NCBI GenBank assembly: GCA_015680685.1
Contig: MNCI01000986.1
Coordinates: forward strand, 668,951-732,950
DNA from: Gnetum montanum
Taxonomy: Eukaryota > Streptophyta > Gnetopsida > Gnetales > Gnetaceae
Length of the DNA stretch: 64,000 nucleotides
Reading direction: 5' to 3'
Shown here: one piece after another, positions 34,812 through 46,959 of the stretch
Position numbering within the stretch: position 1 is the stretch's first letter
How the letters are laid out: each line of letters starts with the position of its first letter
Notes under the pieces: generated by a model
Told to the model about the DNA's origin: nothing
The model's database searches: none
Seen by the model: only the letters and a program-made list of their open reading frames with translations
Program-made: the position numbers and the translations under genes

Positions 34812-35604
34812 TGATGAGCGGCGAGATATCCCTACACTTAACCATACGAATATGAGCATAGCACACGTGATCTGGTCAAACTCTACAAACTAAGTGCCTA
34901 CACGCCTTATGGAACACTTAAGGTTAATCATTCATTGTCTTCCTAGACTTACTTATAGTTGTCATGGTTGTATGGTTAAGTAAGTCTAAGGTATGTGATT
35001 TTTATGTCTTTTCTATTTTATCTCTTATGCTAAAAAGGTGAAGGGTGAAGAGACTAATTGACTAACTTTAACTAACTAAGTCTTAATTAACCTAGCATCA
35101 GCATCTGTTCCCACTTACCGTTCACACCCTGAATTGATGCAACCTTGGTTACCAAACGCTAGTCTTTGCTGGGATCACCAAGCGTAATGCACGTGCTCGA
35201 AGCAGTCATACTGAGGCACTTAACTAGGAGAGAAGGGTTGAGAGAGATTTAATGAACTAAGAAAGCAATTAAATGATAAACAGTAAATAACAATAAATAA
35301 AGTCCTAATTAGCCTATTCCATGCACTGCAAGGTTTATCCAAGAAGTTTGTCTTTATTGCTGTACACAAACTTGTGTTCAGGTACAATATTTGCTCGAAT
35401 AAAGATCCATTCACTCTGGAGTTCCTACTGCGGGCACATGGAAATTAATCTATCTTTTGAGAGGGAAAACTTCCAGAGTTTCGCTACGGTCTAAGCCTAG
35501 GATGAGAAACAAGGGAGAGCTGCCTCTTATTTATAGACTTGGTGGTGCACCGCGATATTGCATCCCACGCGATATCGCAGCCCATGCCTTATCACATCCC
35601 ATCA
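34812..35604 (-). repeat. 5' LTR (793 bp) of the complete gypsy element
   Basis: Collinear with 25703-26530. The main length difference lies in the palindrome zone at the U3 end: about three GCGATATCGC-like units here (35552, 35569 and a decayed one at 35585) against five in the other LTR. A TATA-type sequence (TATAAATA on the minus strand) lies at about 35530. Confidence 0.88.
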
Positions 35605-35609
35605 AAGAG
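35605..35609. repeat. Target-site duplication AAGAG (right)
   Basis: Matches 25698-25702 exactly. The satellite monomer continues straight after it. Confidence 0.9.
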
Positions 35610-36690
35610 AAAACCTTCACAAGTAGAATTCACCACAACCAATCATGAAAAAAATGTAGATCAGATAAAAGCCACAAGCCATAGCAATGGATGTAAAAAT
35701 GAAGAAAAGGGTTGATCAAGTGTAGGATCAACCCAAAACATGTTGCTATTTAACGTGTAGTTAAACAGGAGAAAACATTCATAGGTAAAATTCACCACAA
35801 CCAATCATGAAAGAAAAATTAGATCAGTAGCAATTAAATAATGAAAGCCACAGTAATGGATGTAAAAATGTAAAAAAGGTTGATCAAGTGCAATAACAAA
35901 AGACAATCAACCATAAACATGTTGCTAGCAATTGAACAGGAGAAAACATTTACAAGCAGCCAATCATGGAAGAAAAATTAGATTAGATAAAAGTCACAAA
36001 AATGGATGTAATAATGAAAAAAAAAGGTTGATAAAGTGCAACGACAAAAGGAGGATCAACTAAAAATATGTTGCTATTTAACGTGCAATTAAACAAGAGA
36101 AAACATTTGCAGGTAGAATTCACTACAGCTAATAATGAAAGAAAAATAAGATTAGTAGTAATTAAATAATGAAAGCCATGACAATGGATGTAAAAATGAA
36201 AAAAAGCATTGATCAAATGCAACAATAAAGGAGGACTAACCAAAAACATGTGCAATTAAACAAGACAACATTCACAACACCAAACATTCACAAGTAGAAT
36301 TCACCATAGCCAATCATGAAAGAAAAATTAGATCAGCAGCAATTAAATGATAAAAGCCATGACAATGAATGCAAAAATGAAACAAAGGGTTGATCAAGTG
36401 CAATGACAAAAGAAGATAAACTGAAAACACATCATTGTTTAACATGCAGTTAAATAAGAGAAAACATTCACAGGTACAATTTACAACAACCAATTATGGA
36501 AGAAAAATTAGATCATCAGAAATTAAATTATGAAATGGATGTGAAAATGAAACAAAGGGTTGATCAAGTGCAACAACAAAGGAGGATCAACTGAAAACAC
36601 ATCGTTGTTTAAAGTGCAATTGAACAAGAGAAAACATTCACAGCTAAAATTCACCATAGCCAATTATGGAAGAAAAATTAGATCAGATGA
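35610..36690. repeat. Satellite array, right part
   Basis: About six more monomers of the same 165-180 bp satellite, interrupted only by small deletions. The first monomer is the other half of the one split at 25697. The array ends at about 36690, where unrelated sequence starts with 'AGTCAATCTAAGGTATATTTG'. Confidence 0.88.
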
Positions 36691-37440
36691 AAGTCAATCT
36701 AAGGTATATTTGATTTTGTAATTGGACATGAGGTCGAATATTGCTGATTTTATTTGCAAATGCAAAAAATCTTTCTTTCTGTACTTGTTCATTTGACTTT
36801 TCAAGGTAAAGTATATATCTTCAAATGTGATTAACAGTCAATATTCCACACCTTTAAATCATTAATGAGTTACAGTTCACGGGACAAGTGGTAGCCCCTA
36901 ATTTGCCTTCATTGAATAAGGCTTGACTTGACTCTTTGGAAAACATCAAACATTAAATATCCTCATTTATTCCACATTGTCCTTAGTGCACTTCCATCTA
37001 TATAAACCCTCCTAGGCCATTCTTTTCTTTCATAGCTTTCATTAGTTCTCAAGCTCAACTTTTCATCTTCTATTGAACTTTGTAGCCCTTTTGTAATCAC
37101 CAAGGCTTGTGTCTTTTTCCCTAATGGGCATCTTACCAAGGCAAACCGCCTGATCAAGGGAGACATGAAGACCAACATCCAAATGATTTTGGACTCAAAA
37201 ACAACCGATTAAATCAGTCTCAACTGTCTGAACTTCATTTTTCTTTCTCAACGGTTGGCCTTGGAAAAAAGGGCAATACTTGGTCAAACAACTAAGACCT
37301 TGGGATCCAAGTAGCCAACCATACAACCCCATGCTCTACATGTAGCTAGGAGGTACTCAGTCAAGTGTGCAAAGGACTTCAACATTATGCTAGATGATGT
37401 GGTCCCACTTGTCTTATGAAGTGGAGGTCTCAAGGGTGGT
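36691..37440. other. Unassigned sequence with a promoter-like TATA box
   Basis: No gene recognised. A TATATAAACCCTCC box lies at about 36997-37012, preceded by a moderately AT-rich stretch and followed by pyrimidine-rich sequence, which is the look of a plant Pol II promoter or of an LTR U3/R border. The only downstream frame starts ATGGGCATCTTACC (about 37120) and stops at once. Confidence 0.35.
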
Positions 37441-37465
37441 GGAGCAGAAGCAAGGGTTTTGGCCA

Positions 37466-37469
<4 letters not shown>

Positions 37470-37501
<32 letters not shown>

Positions 37502-37542
37502 ACCATATGAAAGCAATACTCTAACCGCTGAGTTAAGTAGGT
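37470..37542 (-). tRNA. trnM-CAU: Plastid-type tRNA-Met(CAU), decayed copy
   Basis: The 73-base minus-strand sequence starts ACCTACTTAACTCAG and ends CAATAGTAGGTA. The acceptor stem is closed, the T arm reads TTGGTTCAAATCCAA and the anticodon loop is TTCATAT with CAT. It matches the plastid elongator trnM-CAU almost base for base from memory. Changes in the anticodon stem (CATACGGCGGGAG to CATATGGTGAGAG) are transitions and leave extra G-T pairs. It is probably an organelle-derived, non-functional copy in nuclear DNA. Confidence 0.85.
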
Positions 37543-40500
37543 CAGCTTTGAGGCCTTAGAACCAAAAATTTGAAAAGACCTTAGGGGGCCTCTGTGCCCA
37601 ATGCCGCCAAGTGCGGGAGAGGGTGAATGCCAAACTTATCTTTAACGTAGCTAAAGGGGGGACACCGAAATTCTATAAAGTGGTATGACATGAGAATGAG
37701 TAGCAAATTGTAGTAAGAAGAACCAGACTCACTTCTGAGCCAAAGAGTTGTGATGTAGTTTAGTACTATCATGCCTGTGTGAACAAACAAACCAACCACC
37801 TTAACTAGCTTCAGCAATTCTGCCTAATCGATCACTATGAAGTAAGTAGTTCTGCTGGCAAACCATTTTGTTGTGTTTGTTGTATTTATGAAGTCCATCC
37901 ATCCTTGCTTCCAAGGCTTCCTCGATCCGGTTCGTGCCCTTCCCTATGAGAGGCTTGAGCTCTTTCTCCTCAGGTGTGGTGAGTAGAGTGTAGCTTACGA
38001 GGCTCCAGGTGGCGTTGCTTCCTCCTTTTGATCTAATCTTGCTCTGTGGAAAAGAAGCATTTTTCTTATGTTGGCTTGTGGTTGTGTTGTCCAACCTTGT
38101 CCTAGTTATTCCCATCCTCGTTCAATCCCTCTCTCGATCCTAAGCTCGCCTTTCTCTTTACATACATTCACTTCATCCTATAAGCACAAGGTTTGGTAGT
38201 TCGATGAGCTTGAACCATTGTCGTCTCATATGTTGTCTACTCTGCTAGCGTACATGTGCTATCTACTCTTAGTGTAGTGCGCTAAGGGAGACCCCCTATT
38301 CCTTAGACATACTCTCGCAGTGAAGATGAAGATTGGCCTCTTCCTGTTCTTGACAAGCTAGTGACTCCACTGCTACCCACCTAGAGTTGACTATTAATCC
38401 ATCGCCTAAGCCCATTGGCCTTTCATCCTTGCCTAAGGTACATTGTTCTTATTTCTGAAATCCATATGGTTTGTGTCTGACCCAACATAGTGCTTTTCTT
38501 GCCATTGTTCATTCTTCTTTGAAGCTGCAAAATGATAGTGAGGCAACAAGGATCCCTTAGTGGCAACAGGCCATGTCTAAGGAATTGCCAATCTTGCAAA
38601 AGTATCATATAAAAGAGAAAGAAGTTCTATTTGTTCTCTATTTTCTCGAGTCAAAATTCAAATTGTTATTTGAAATGTCAAGATTGGCTTGGTCGTTGTC
38701 ACACCACTCGCTGATGTGGATCTGGGAGGCCTAGTTGCTCGCATTGAATATGAATAAGCTCTTCTTTCATTCCTATTGTTCAAATGCTTTCCCTTTGCTT
38801 TGATGCCAACTAGGACTGGTAGCATGATCTTCTCTTGGATTCATAATGGGAGCTACACGTTAGCACTTTACTTTTTCACTTTTTCAACATAACATAAGAG
38901 GTCTTGTCTCATGACTATCTCGATCCTATCTCTTTGCTACTTTAGTAGAATAAGCAGTCTTGATGCTTTGGGCATGACACTAGTTGGACTATGCTTTCCT
39001 AGCCAAAGGCTATTCTTGATTTGATCTTGCCAAGAAGAAGGGCATTCAACAAACATAGTGATGTTTCTATCATATCTTTATTATGTATGTATATTTTGTC
39101 ATTTTTGGCAAAATTCACAGTATAAAACTATACAAATAGGTTGTTTTCTTGCAATTAAATCAAAAGGATTTGTTCTTACCTCAAAGGGAGTGCAACCAGC
39201 TTATCCATCATAACATAATATAGGAACACCCTCTCCCTTTTCAACTCCAAACAAATGCTTAGTTAGCTGTGAATGAGAACTCTTGTTGCTTGTTGGCAGG
39301 TAGCTCCATGTAAGGTAAGCTCGAAAGCAAGTTCTTACTCTTTAACCTAAGGGGAAGAAAGTTGTGATTACCTAGGGTGAGGTTGATCTTCTTTCTACAA
39401 TACAGCTATTAGTCTTATTAGAGTCAATAGCTGTCTCTTTTTCTGCCTATTAGTGGTGTGACTATGACTTTCTTCTTAAAAAGACTACTTTTCTTTGAAA
39501 GAGATATGGGCATAGCTAAACTTTTTCAAATGCGGGATTGGGACGATAGAAGAGGTCTAGTCTAGATTAGTACTTTCTTTTGCTAGATAATATGTTGTTG
39601 TCAGCCCAATGCAGTTAGCTCAAAAGGGAGTTCAGTCACTTCCAAATCCAGATTCAATGATTGTTGAGTGAATGAAGCCCAGTCAGTAGCCAACCAAGGC
39701 TTGAGAGATGCAAAACCTTAAGTGGCCAAGAAAGGGATGAGTGCTTCTTAACTAATTTAGAACTGAAAGAAGGCAGAACATGGATCCGTATAGGGAGAAG
39801 AGAATCTAGGCTTTCTAAACTAGACCAATTGGACAACTTTCAAAAGCATAAATAGCTCATTTGACCTGACCTAGTTTCAAAGGCCCCTTTAGAGAAGTTG
39901 AATCAAGGAAAAGGACCTATATTTGATTTGAACTAATTCGAATCTCATGACCCATGATCCTTAGAAAGGGCAGAAGGGCTCGATCCTAGACGAAGCTGCA
40001 CTCAAGGCGATGGATGACTATCACTTACTCTTTTCCCTACAACCGAGTGAGCAGTTGTTCTTGCTATTTTTGAAGCAGTTGCATTTGATTTGGGAAGGTG
40101 GTCCCGTATCGATATTTAAAGTAGTTCCGGAGAAAGGCTAAATGGATTTAGGAGTGAGCTGGCTATCCCCTTCTTAATAGACACTGGCCCCAACACCGGC
40201 TTGGGGTAAATCAAAGTAGCAATAATCAAGATACCAGGCTCAAGGCTAGATAGAAGATAGGCTATTCCTCTTACCGTACTTCCTGAGGGGAGGTTGAATA
40301 AAGCTATTACAGAAGAAGCTACAGTCCTTAGGCCTCCCAAAAAGATAGAAATATCCAAAGTCCTTATGCCAACATTAGCAGTAGTGCTAGTAAGGCCAAC
40401 AAAAATAAAGAGTGAAGGTGCGATAGTGCTTTTTTAAGCCCAAAGCTAGTTTAGTTACTTCCAGATGAATAAGAGTTATCTTTCTCGTTCTCGATTGGCT

Positions 40501-42511
40501 AAGAAGAATTGAATCATTGCTCAAGCCTTAATTAAGGCTTTCCTTCCTAGATGGAGAGAATCTGCAAGTTGGAATAAGAGCATTAGGGAGGGGCCTATCT
40601 ATAGTTTTCGACTCTGAACTAATGGTTTTATGTGAAGAAGAGGTGGTAACTATTATAAAGAATTAGATCCCATTATAGTTATGAAAGCAAGTGCCATCCA
40701 AGAGTCTTCTTCATCTTCTACTGGAACTTCTCTAAAGGTAGTGAAGTGAGTTGAGGAGAGGAAGCATCCTGTTCACCAATCTGATCTTGTTTCAGAAGTT
40801 GGTAGAGAATAGAGAATAGAATAGGCTGTGATGCAGGAGATATTTTCACTCTTGAGAGATCCTTTGAATACGACCAAGGGGATAGAAGCCCATGGAGCGG
40901 TAGGTTAAGCCAAAAAGGGAGAGAGGTGAGTTAGATCGGATACCATTGATTTTGTTGGAGGAAGATTCACAAGATAGAGAATTGCTTTTGTTGAAGAAGC
41001 TTAAAGAAAATAAGCTCTTGCTCACAAATCACTTTCATATGCAAATGAATATGCTGTTTAGCTTGGGACTAGGGCTTAAAAGCACCTTCTCTATGGTAGC
41101 ATGGTCTTCTCTTAGGGTTTCTCTTGGTAGAAGGAAGAAGGGCTACTAGAAGCCTAGAAGGAAAAGAAGTCTAGACTGGGAAACGAAGTGACTTACGGGA
41201 TTCAATTAAGTGAGGGAAGAAACCCTGGGAAAAGAAGAAAGAAATGCTCTCTAGCCAGGATATCAAGATTCACATGCGAAGAAGCAAAAGGCTTCCTTAT
41301 AAGCTAAGGTTCCTGGTATAAGCAATAAAGTAGAGCTAGGCAAGGTCTTCTATGAGTGAACAAGATGAGGATCGAGGCAGTTACCCTAGGGTAGGTTCTT
41401 TCTTCGTGAGTATGTCTATTGATGGCATTGTGTCCTATCTGCTCAAGGAAACCAACTCAATGTGTTATGCATCAGCAACATTTGCTACATACTCTGCATC
41501 TGTTGTCAAAATTGCTACTATACTATAAGAGAGGAGTTAAAGTCTGCTTAGTATTCTCGGACCCAGGGGTGATTCAATTTACTTCTTCAGCTACTAAGAA
41601 GAATAGCTTTTCTTCCTAAATCAAGATTCCTATAATAAGTAAGAAAATAAGGCTTAGGATAGTGATGAGGATTAGTGGGCAATTGCCTTATTAAAGGAGG
41701 AGATGTGAGCCTATTTCTCCAAATTAGATCCATTCCACTTTGAACTCAAAGTCTTAAGAAAACTGGCATCTACCTTGCCTTTCTCTATAGTCAGAATAGA
41801 TAGATTCAAGGGGCAAAGGAAAGATAGTTCTTTGAGTGACAGAGATTTCGATTCAACTTCTCCCATGGGGAAATCAAGCCTTTATAGTGAAGCTAGCCTA
41901 TTAAGAGTTGTGTAGGAGCTCTATGCTATTTATGGAATAGCAATCAATGTTGCTTGATTGACTGCTTGAAAGTTTGAACCAAGTCTTAGATTCAGAAGAG
42001 AAGCTATTCTTGAAAGAGAAGTAGGAGGATATCGGGAAAGATCCCACATCTGGTTAACTGCTTGTTAACTGCTTTAGGAGTGCTGGTGCCAGGCTAGAGA
42101 AAAGACAGGCTATTACTGAAGATGTGAAAAAGAATTGCTAGCAAAAGTTTTCTTTTTTTAGTTTAGTCACTGATAAAGAAAGTAGCTAGGCTTCCTGGTG
42201 GTATGAAAGAAATAGATCTTAGTGCCTTATATGACCTAGAAGGAGGATTGCTTCTCTCACCCGTAGGTGCAAGGAGCGTAGCCCAAGATTCTTTTGAGAC
42301 AAATGAATTCAGAAGGTGATAGGGCTTCCAGCACCAAGAAAGAGAAAATGGGCCAAATCACCTGCTAGAGAAGAAGCTCTTAGGGAATCGATCTAGACTA
42401 GATGAGATGTCGATGCCATTAAACTAGCTACTAGAACAAGTTCAAGAGATGAGGATCCAGGTAGTGAAGTCACCCTCCGGGGAAGAATCATTCCATTCAC
42501 TTGTTCAACTG

Positions 42512-43088
42512 CTAAGAAGAATAGCTTTTCTCTTGCTTGACTTTTGAATGTGGCACAAAAAGAAGAATAGGCAAAGAAACCAGCGGAGAAGCTTCATGGC
42601 CTTGAACTTTCTTTCCCGGAAGGGCAATTTTCTTTCTAGAAGTAGGAGTTTTGCTGGATTTTGAGGCAGACCCTTTGGAGGTGATAGCCTTGGGATTGAT
42701 GGGAATATTCTTTTTCAAGCTTTACGATTTGAGTTGTTGTAGTAGGCACTGTAGCTTTGGATGAACCAACTTTAGAGGTTGATCCTGATGAAGTAATTGA
42801 TCCAGTGCTAGCAACCGAAACTTCATGGGAGCTTTCTTAACAGCCAGTGGAGTAACAACAGGGTTCACCAAAGATTGATTCTTGGTAAATGAATAGTTGG
42901 GATTCATAGGAGGTAGGTGGAAAAGGAAGCAAAACCTTTGTTTGAGAGAGAGCTCGAAAGGAAAAGAGGCAAGCTACGAATGAGAAAGAATAGGAGAGCT
43001 CACCGATCAAAAAGAGTAAGGAAGGCAAGATAGCACCAGATAGAAATCCAACAACAAAACTGGAAGGGAAGAGGCTAGCAAATACCAT
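42512..43088 (-). pseudogene. Unidentified broken frame: hydrophobic N-terminus then Ser/Thr/Lys-rich
   Basis: On the minus strand, ATG at 43088 opens 'MVFASLFPSSFVVGFLSGAI', a strongly hydrophobic start with two probable membrane segments. Two frame changes later the sequence reads Ser/Thr-rich ('STGSITSSGSTSKVGSSK') and then Lys/Ser/Pro-rich (42718-42512, 'AITSKGSASKSSKTPTSRKK'). The three pieces follow head to tail, as in one ancestral frame. No family is recognised. It lies in the organelle-like segment, and an organellar unknown frame is one possibility. Confidence 0.3.
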
Positions 43089-44029
43089 TATCTCAGGATA
43101 AGGTTAAGGGTGGGCTTAAGATGGTTTACCGAGAACGAATATTCAACAAAGGGGATACAAATCCAAAATATGAGGAGCAGGAACAGACAAAGTGAGTTAC
43201 CCCATTACATCGGAATTGACTTTAGGGAGACTCCCCACAACGTAGGCAGTTACTCACTTAGCACGTTTCCGTGAAATGCACACTTAGGAAATGAGTCCCC
43301 AACCTGTTCCACCCTCTGTGATGGGAGGGGAGATGACCTAACCAAGGGTAACAAGAAGTTCCTGAGTGAGTGACCAAGGGGAACAAGAAGTTCCTGAGTG
43401 AGTGACTGCATGTAACAAGCATTGACCTTAGGGAGAATGCTTTGAGCGGGGAACGACAGTAGAGTTACCCCAATAACCAAATACATCAAACAAGAAATGA
43501 GGTTACAATAAGCGTTTCCATGAAACGTGCACAACGGGAATGAGTGAAGTGAGTTCCTCTATCAAGTTGTTCTCCTAAGGGTTTCCTTGCCTTGTTATTA
43601 ACAAGTAGAAAAAACCTATAAAAAAGGTAGTCCCTTGACCTGCCAATGCGAACCCCCAACCGAAAGTGCTAGGCATGTTCAGGGTGTAGCCCAATGTACT
43701 TCTATCTAGACACAAAGAGCAAGATAGACACAAAAAGCAAGCCTCCCTCTCATATGTTGAAATTGCAGGTATGAAATCTATCCAATCCTTGAAATCGTTC
43801 CTGGTTTAATGATGCAAGCTTTAATAAACAAACTCTTCATAACGCACATCTAAATATTTATTATCCACACCTAGCTTTGATTTGAACTCTTTCAATTTAA
43901 GGGCATGAGCATTCCCACCCTCCTAGGATTATTGAAAGACCCACATACCATCCTAGCATAGGCCTCATAAGCTATAAGTGTTATCAAGATCCGTCTCACC
44001 CAAGTATCTCTTTCTCTCTTGCTTATTGA

Positions 44030-44390
44030 TGTAAAAATGAAAAAAGGGTTGATCAAGTGCAACAACAAAGGAGGATCAACCAAAAACACATCCCTGTTTA
44101 ACGTGCAATTAAACAAAACAAAACCTTCGCAGGTAGAATTCACCAAAACCAATCATGGAAAAAAATTTAGATTCACAACAATTAAATGATGAAAGCCACG
44201 ACAATAGATGTAAAAATGAAACAAAGGGTTGATCAAGTGCAACTGCAAAGGAGGATCAACCCAAAACACGTTGCTATTTACCATGCAATTGAACAGGAGA
44301 AAACATTTGCAGGTAGAATTCACCACAGCCAATTATGGAGAAAAAATTATATCAACAATTAAATGATGAAAGCGATGGTAATTGATGTAA
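44030..44390. repeat. Satellite monomers inside unit A
   Basis: About two monomers of the satellite seen at 22850-25697, spaced about 179 bp ('TGAAAAAAGGGTTGATCAAG' near 44037 and its counterpart near 44217). Confidence 0.85.
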
Positions 44391-45289
44391 AAGGAGGAAC
44401 AGAAAAGCAGAACCAGATCGATGATCGACTTATTAACGATGTGGTTGGGCAAAGGGAAGAAAACAACATGCACTGAGCATGTACACAATTTGTCCGTCAT
44501 TTTACATTAGCATAGTTTGTGAAATCTATCATTATATGAAAATATTGAAGCAAATTCAAAATTTCATGAAATGCACACTTAAGAAACAAGTCCCCAAACA
44601 TTCCACCCTCTATGATGGTAGGGGAGATTCCTTGGCCAAGGGGAACAAGAAGTTCCCGAGTGACCCCATGTAACAAGCATTAACCTTAGGAGAATGCTTT
44701 GAGCGGGGAACAACACTAGAGTTACCCCTAGGGGAATGACCCTGGAGTTACCCTAATAACCAAATACATCAAACAAGAAATGAGGCTACAATAAGCATTT
44801 CCATGAAATGTGCACAATGAGAATGAGCGAAGTGAGTTCCCCTATCAAGTCGTTCTCCTAAGGGTTTCCTTGCCTTGTTATTAACAAGTAGAAAAAACCT
44901 ATAAAAAAGGCAGTCCCTCGACCTGCCAATGCGAACCCCCAACCAGAAGTGCTAGGCATGTTTAGGGTGTAGCCCAGTGTACTTCTATCTAGACACAAAG
45001 AGCAAGCTAGACACAAAAAGCAAGCCTCCCTCTCGTATGCTGAAATTGCAAGTATCAAATCTATCCAATCTTTGAAACCGTTCATGGTTTAATGATGTAA
45101 CCTTTAATAAACAAACTCTTCATAACACACATGTAAATATTCATTATCTGCACCTAGCTTTGATTTGAACTCTTTCAATTTAAGGGCATGAGCGTTCCCA
45201 CCCTCCTGAGAATTATTGAAAGACCCACATACTGTCCTAGCAAGTGTTACTGAGATCTGTCTCACCCAAGTATCTCTCTCTCTTGCTTA

Positions 45290-45835
45290 TTGATGTAAAA
45301 ATGAAAAAAGGGTTGATCAAGCGCAACGACAAAGGAGGATCAACCGAAAACACGTTGTTGTTTAACTTGCAATTGAAGGAGAAAACATTCACAAGTAGAA
45401 TTCACCATAGCTAATCATGAAACAAAAATTAGATCAACAGCAATTAAATGATGAAAGCCACCACAATGGATATAAAAATGAAAAAAGAGTTGATCAAGTA
45501 GAACAACAAAGGAGGATCAACCAAAAACACATCGCTGTTTAACGAGCAATTAAACAGAACAAAACATTCGCAGGTAGAATTTACCACAGCCAATCATGGA
45601 AGAAAAATTAGATTCATAGCAATTAAATGATGAAAGCCACGACAATGGATGTAAAAATAAAACAAAGGGTTGATCAAGTGTAATTGCAAAGGAGGATCAA
45701 CCCAAAACACGTTGCTATTTACCATGCAATTGAACAGGAGAAAACATTTGTAGGTAGAATTCACCACAGCAAATTATGGAAAAAAATTTATATCAACAAT
45801 TAAATGATGAAAGCCACGGTAATTGATGTAAAAGG
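45290..45835. repeat. Satellite monomers inside unit B
   Basis: About three monomers of the same satellite, ending at the same join to 'AAAAGGAGGAAC' as in unit A. Confidence 0.85.
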
Positions 45836-46959
45836 ATGTAAAAGGAGGAACAAAAAAGCAGAACCAGATCGATGATCGACTTATTAACGATGTGGTTGGG
45901 CAAAGGAAAGAAAACAACTTGCACTGAGCATGCACACAATTTGTCCGTCATTTTGCATTAGCATAGTTTGTGAAATCTATCATTATATGAAAATATTGAA
46001 GCAAATTCAAAATTTCATGGGATATTCAATTGTAACTGTAATATTTTTTACTTTAACCAACTTTTAAGATGATAAAGATAAAAAATGCTGCAGCCAATAT
46101 GAAAATATAACGCACGTATTTTGTTAATATTACCGATTTTAGTGGCTTTTTACACCGATTTTTTCCCATCCAATTTACAAAACTAGCTACAGATTTGCCA
46201 ATCCTATCCGATTTTTTAACCTATGATTTCCAAAACATTATGCGATGTTCAATATGCTGCTGCAGAGAGAAGCGCCACGTTAAATTATTGAAAGAGGATT
46301 TACCATGTACTAAAAAGTATTCATCTGCCACCTGCGATGGAGCACATGCTATGCTTTTCAGGGCCATTTGACTTACCAAGCGATATGGCGACAAACTGCC
46401 ATACAATTTATCCGTGGTCTTTCTCAATTAATTTCAGTTATATATTGTACTTAACTGACTGCAAAAGGTTCACATAAATGCCACGTGCCAAAAAACAATA
46501 ACGTAGGCCATGCCTATTTAACTGCTATGATCGAAAAACCACATCGGACTGGGCCCTCAGTCCCTCCCTCAGTGAATAATAGGCTTCAAATATGGACCAG
46601 TGGCCTCCTGCCTGCCCGTAAAGTGGCGTACCACGTTATTATCATCCATGAAAGTGCAGGTTCATGCTGTCACACGTCGACATACATATTGCGAGAAGAG
46701 TCAGCGGAGGTGATAAATAGCAGCAGAAGTTGGTGAGCCATCACTGACCATGAGACGACGATTTATGAGCAGCATTTCTGACCAACTTTTTGATATTTAT
46801 GTTGTCCCAGTCTCCCGCACCTGCAGTGGTGTCGCTGTTGATGGGGTTTTGGCATTCATGGTGGCTCCATGCAGCCTTGCTGCAGTGGCAGTGCGCACAC
46901 TATTGCTCTACGCGTTCATTACTTTACTACTCAACCAATTCTGATAGCGTACCTCATGG

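Larger units (their letters stand above)
25703..35604 (-). mobile_element. Complete Athila/Tat-like Ty3/gypsy retrotransposon inserted in the satellite
   Basis: A 9.9-kb element on the minus strand with LTRs 34812-35604 (5') and 25703-26530 (3'), a 5-bp duplication AAGAG, a primer binding site TGGCACCGTTGCCGAGG (34810-34794) and a polypurine tract at 26542-26531. The gag-protease-RT-RNase H-integrase order runs 34666 to 28432, followed by about 1.9 kb of apparently non-coding 3' sequence. The primer site and the FMDE..TYG form of the RT catalytic loop point to the Athila/Tat branch (family assignment from memory). The frames contain only a few stops or frameshifts, so this is the youngest gypsy copy here, though still defective. 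Confidence 0.88.
37440..43950. other. Organelle-like (probably mitochondrial) DNA segment
   Basis: Composition changes: higher GC than the surroundings and a purine-rich AAGAAAG/GAAGAA texture typical of plant mitochondrial intergenic DNA, with no retroelement frames. It carries a plastid-type trnM-CAU, which plant mitochondrial genomes often contain as transferred DNA. No classical mitochondrial protein or rRNA gene was recognised, so the origin is an inference. Limits are approximate and the right part is drawn into the 43272-46019 duplication. Confidence 0.5.
43272..46019. repeat. Tandem duplication of a 1.3-1.45 kb composite unit
   Basis: Unit A (43272-44566) and unit B (44567-46019) both start TGAAATGCACACTTA(A/G)GAAA and both end GCAAATTCAAAATTTCAT. 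Each contains the same series: organelle-like sequence with 'CGTTCTCCTAAGGGTTTCC', a piece ending 'AAGTATCTCTTTCTCTC', satellite monomers, then 'AACCAGATCGATGATCGAC'. Unit B has about one more satellite monomer, and unit A has an internal repeat of 'AACAAGAAGTTCCTGAGTG'. The junction at 44566/44567 is direct. Confidence 0.85.

Noticed and set aside
37470-37542. A working nuclear tRNA-Met gene
   Set aside because: The sequence matches the plastid trnM-CAU, not the nuclear one. The anticodon stem has decayed by transitions and the surrounding DNA looks organelle-derived.
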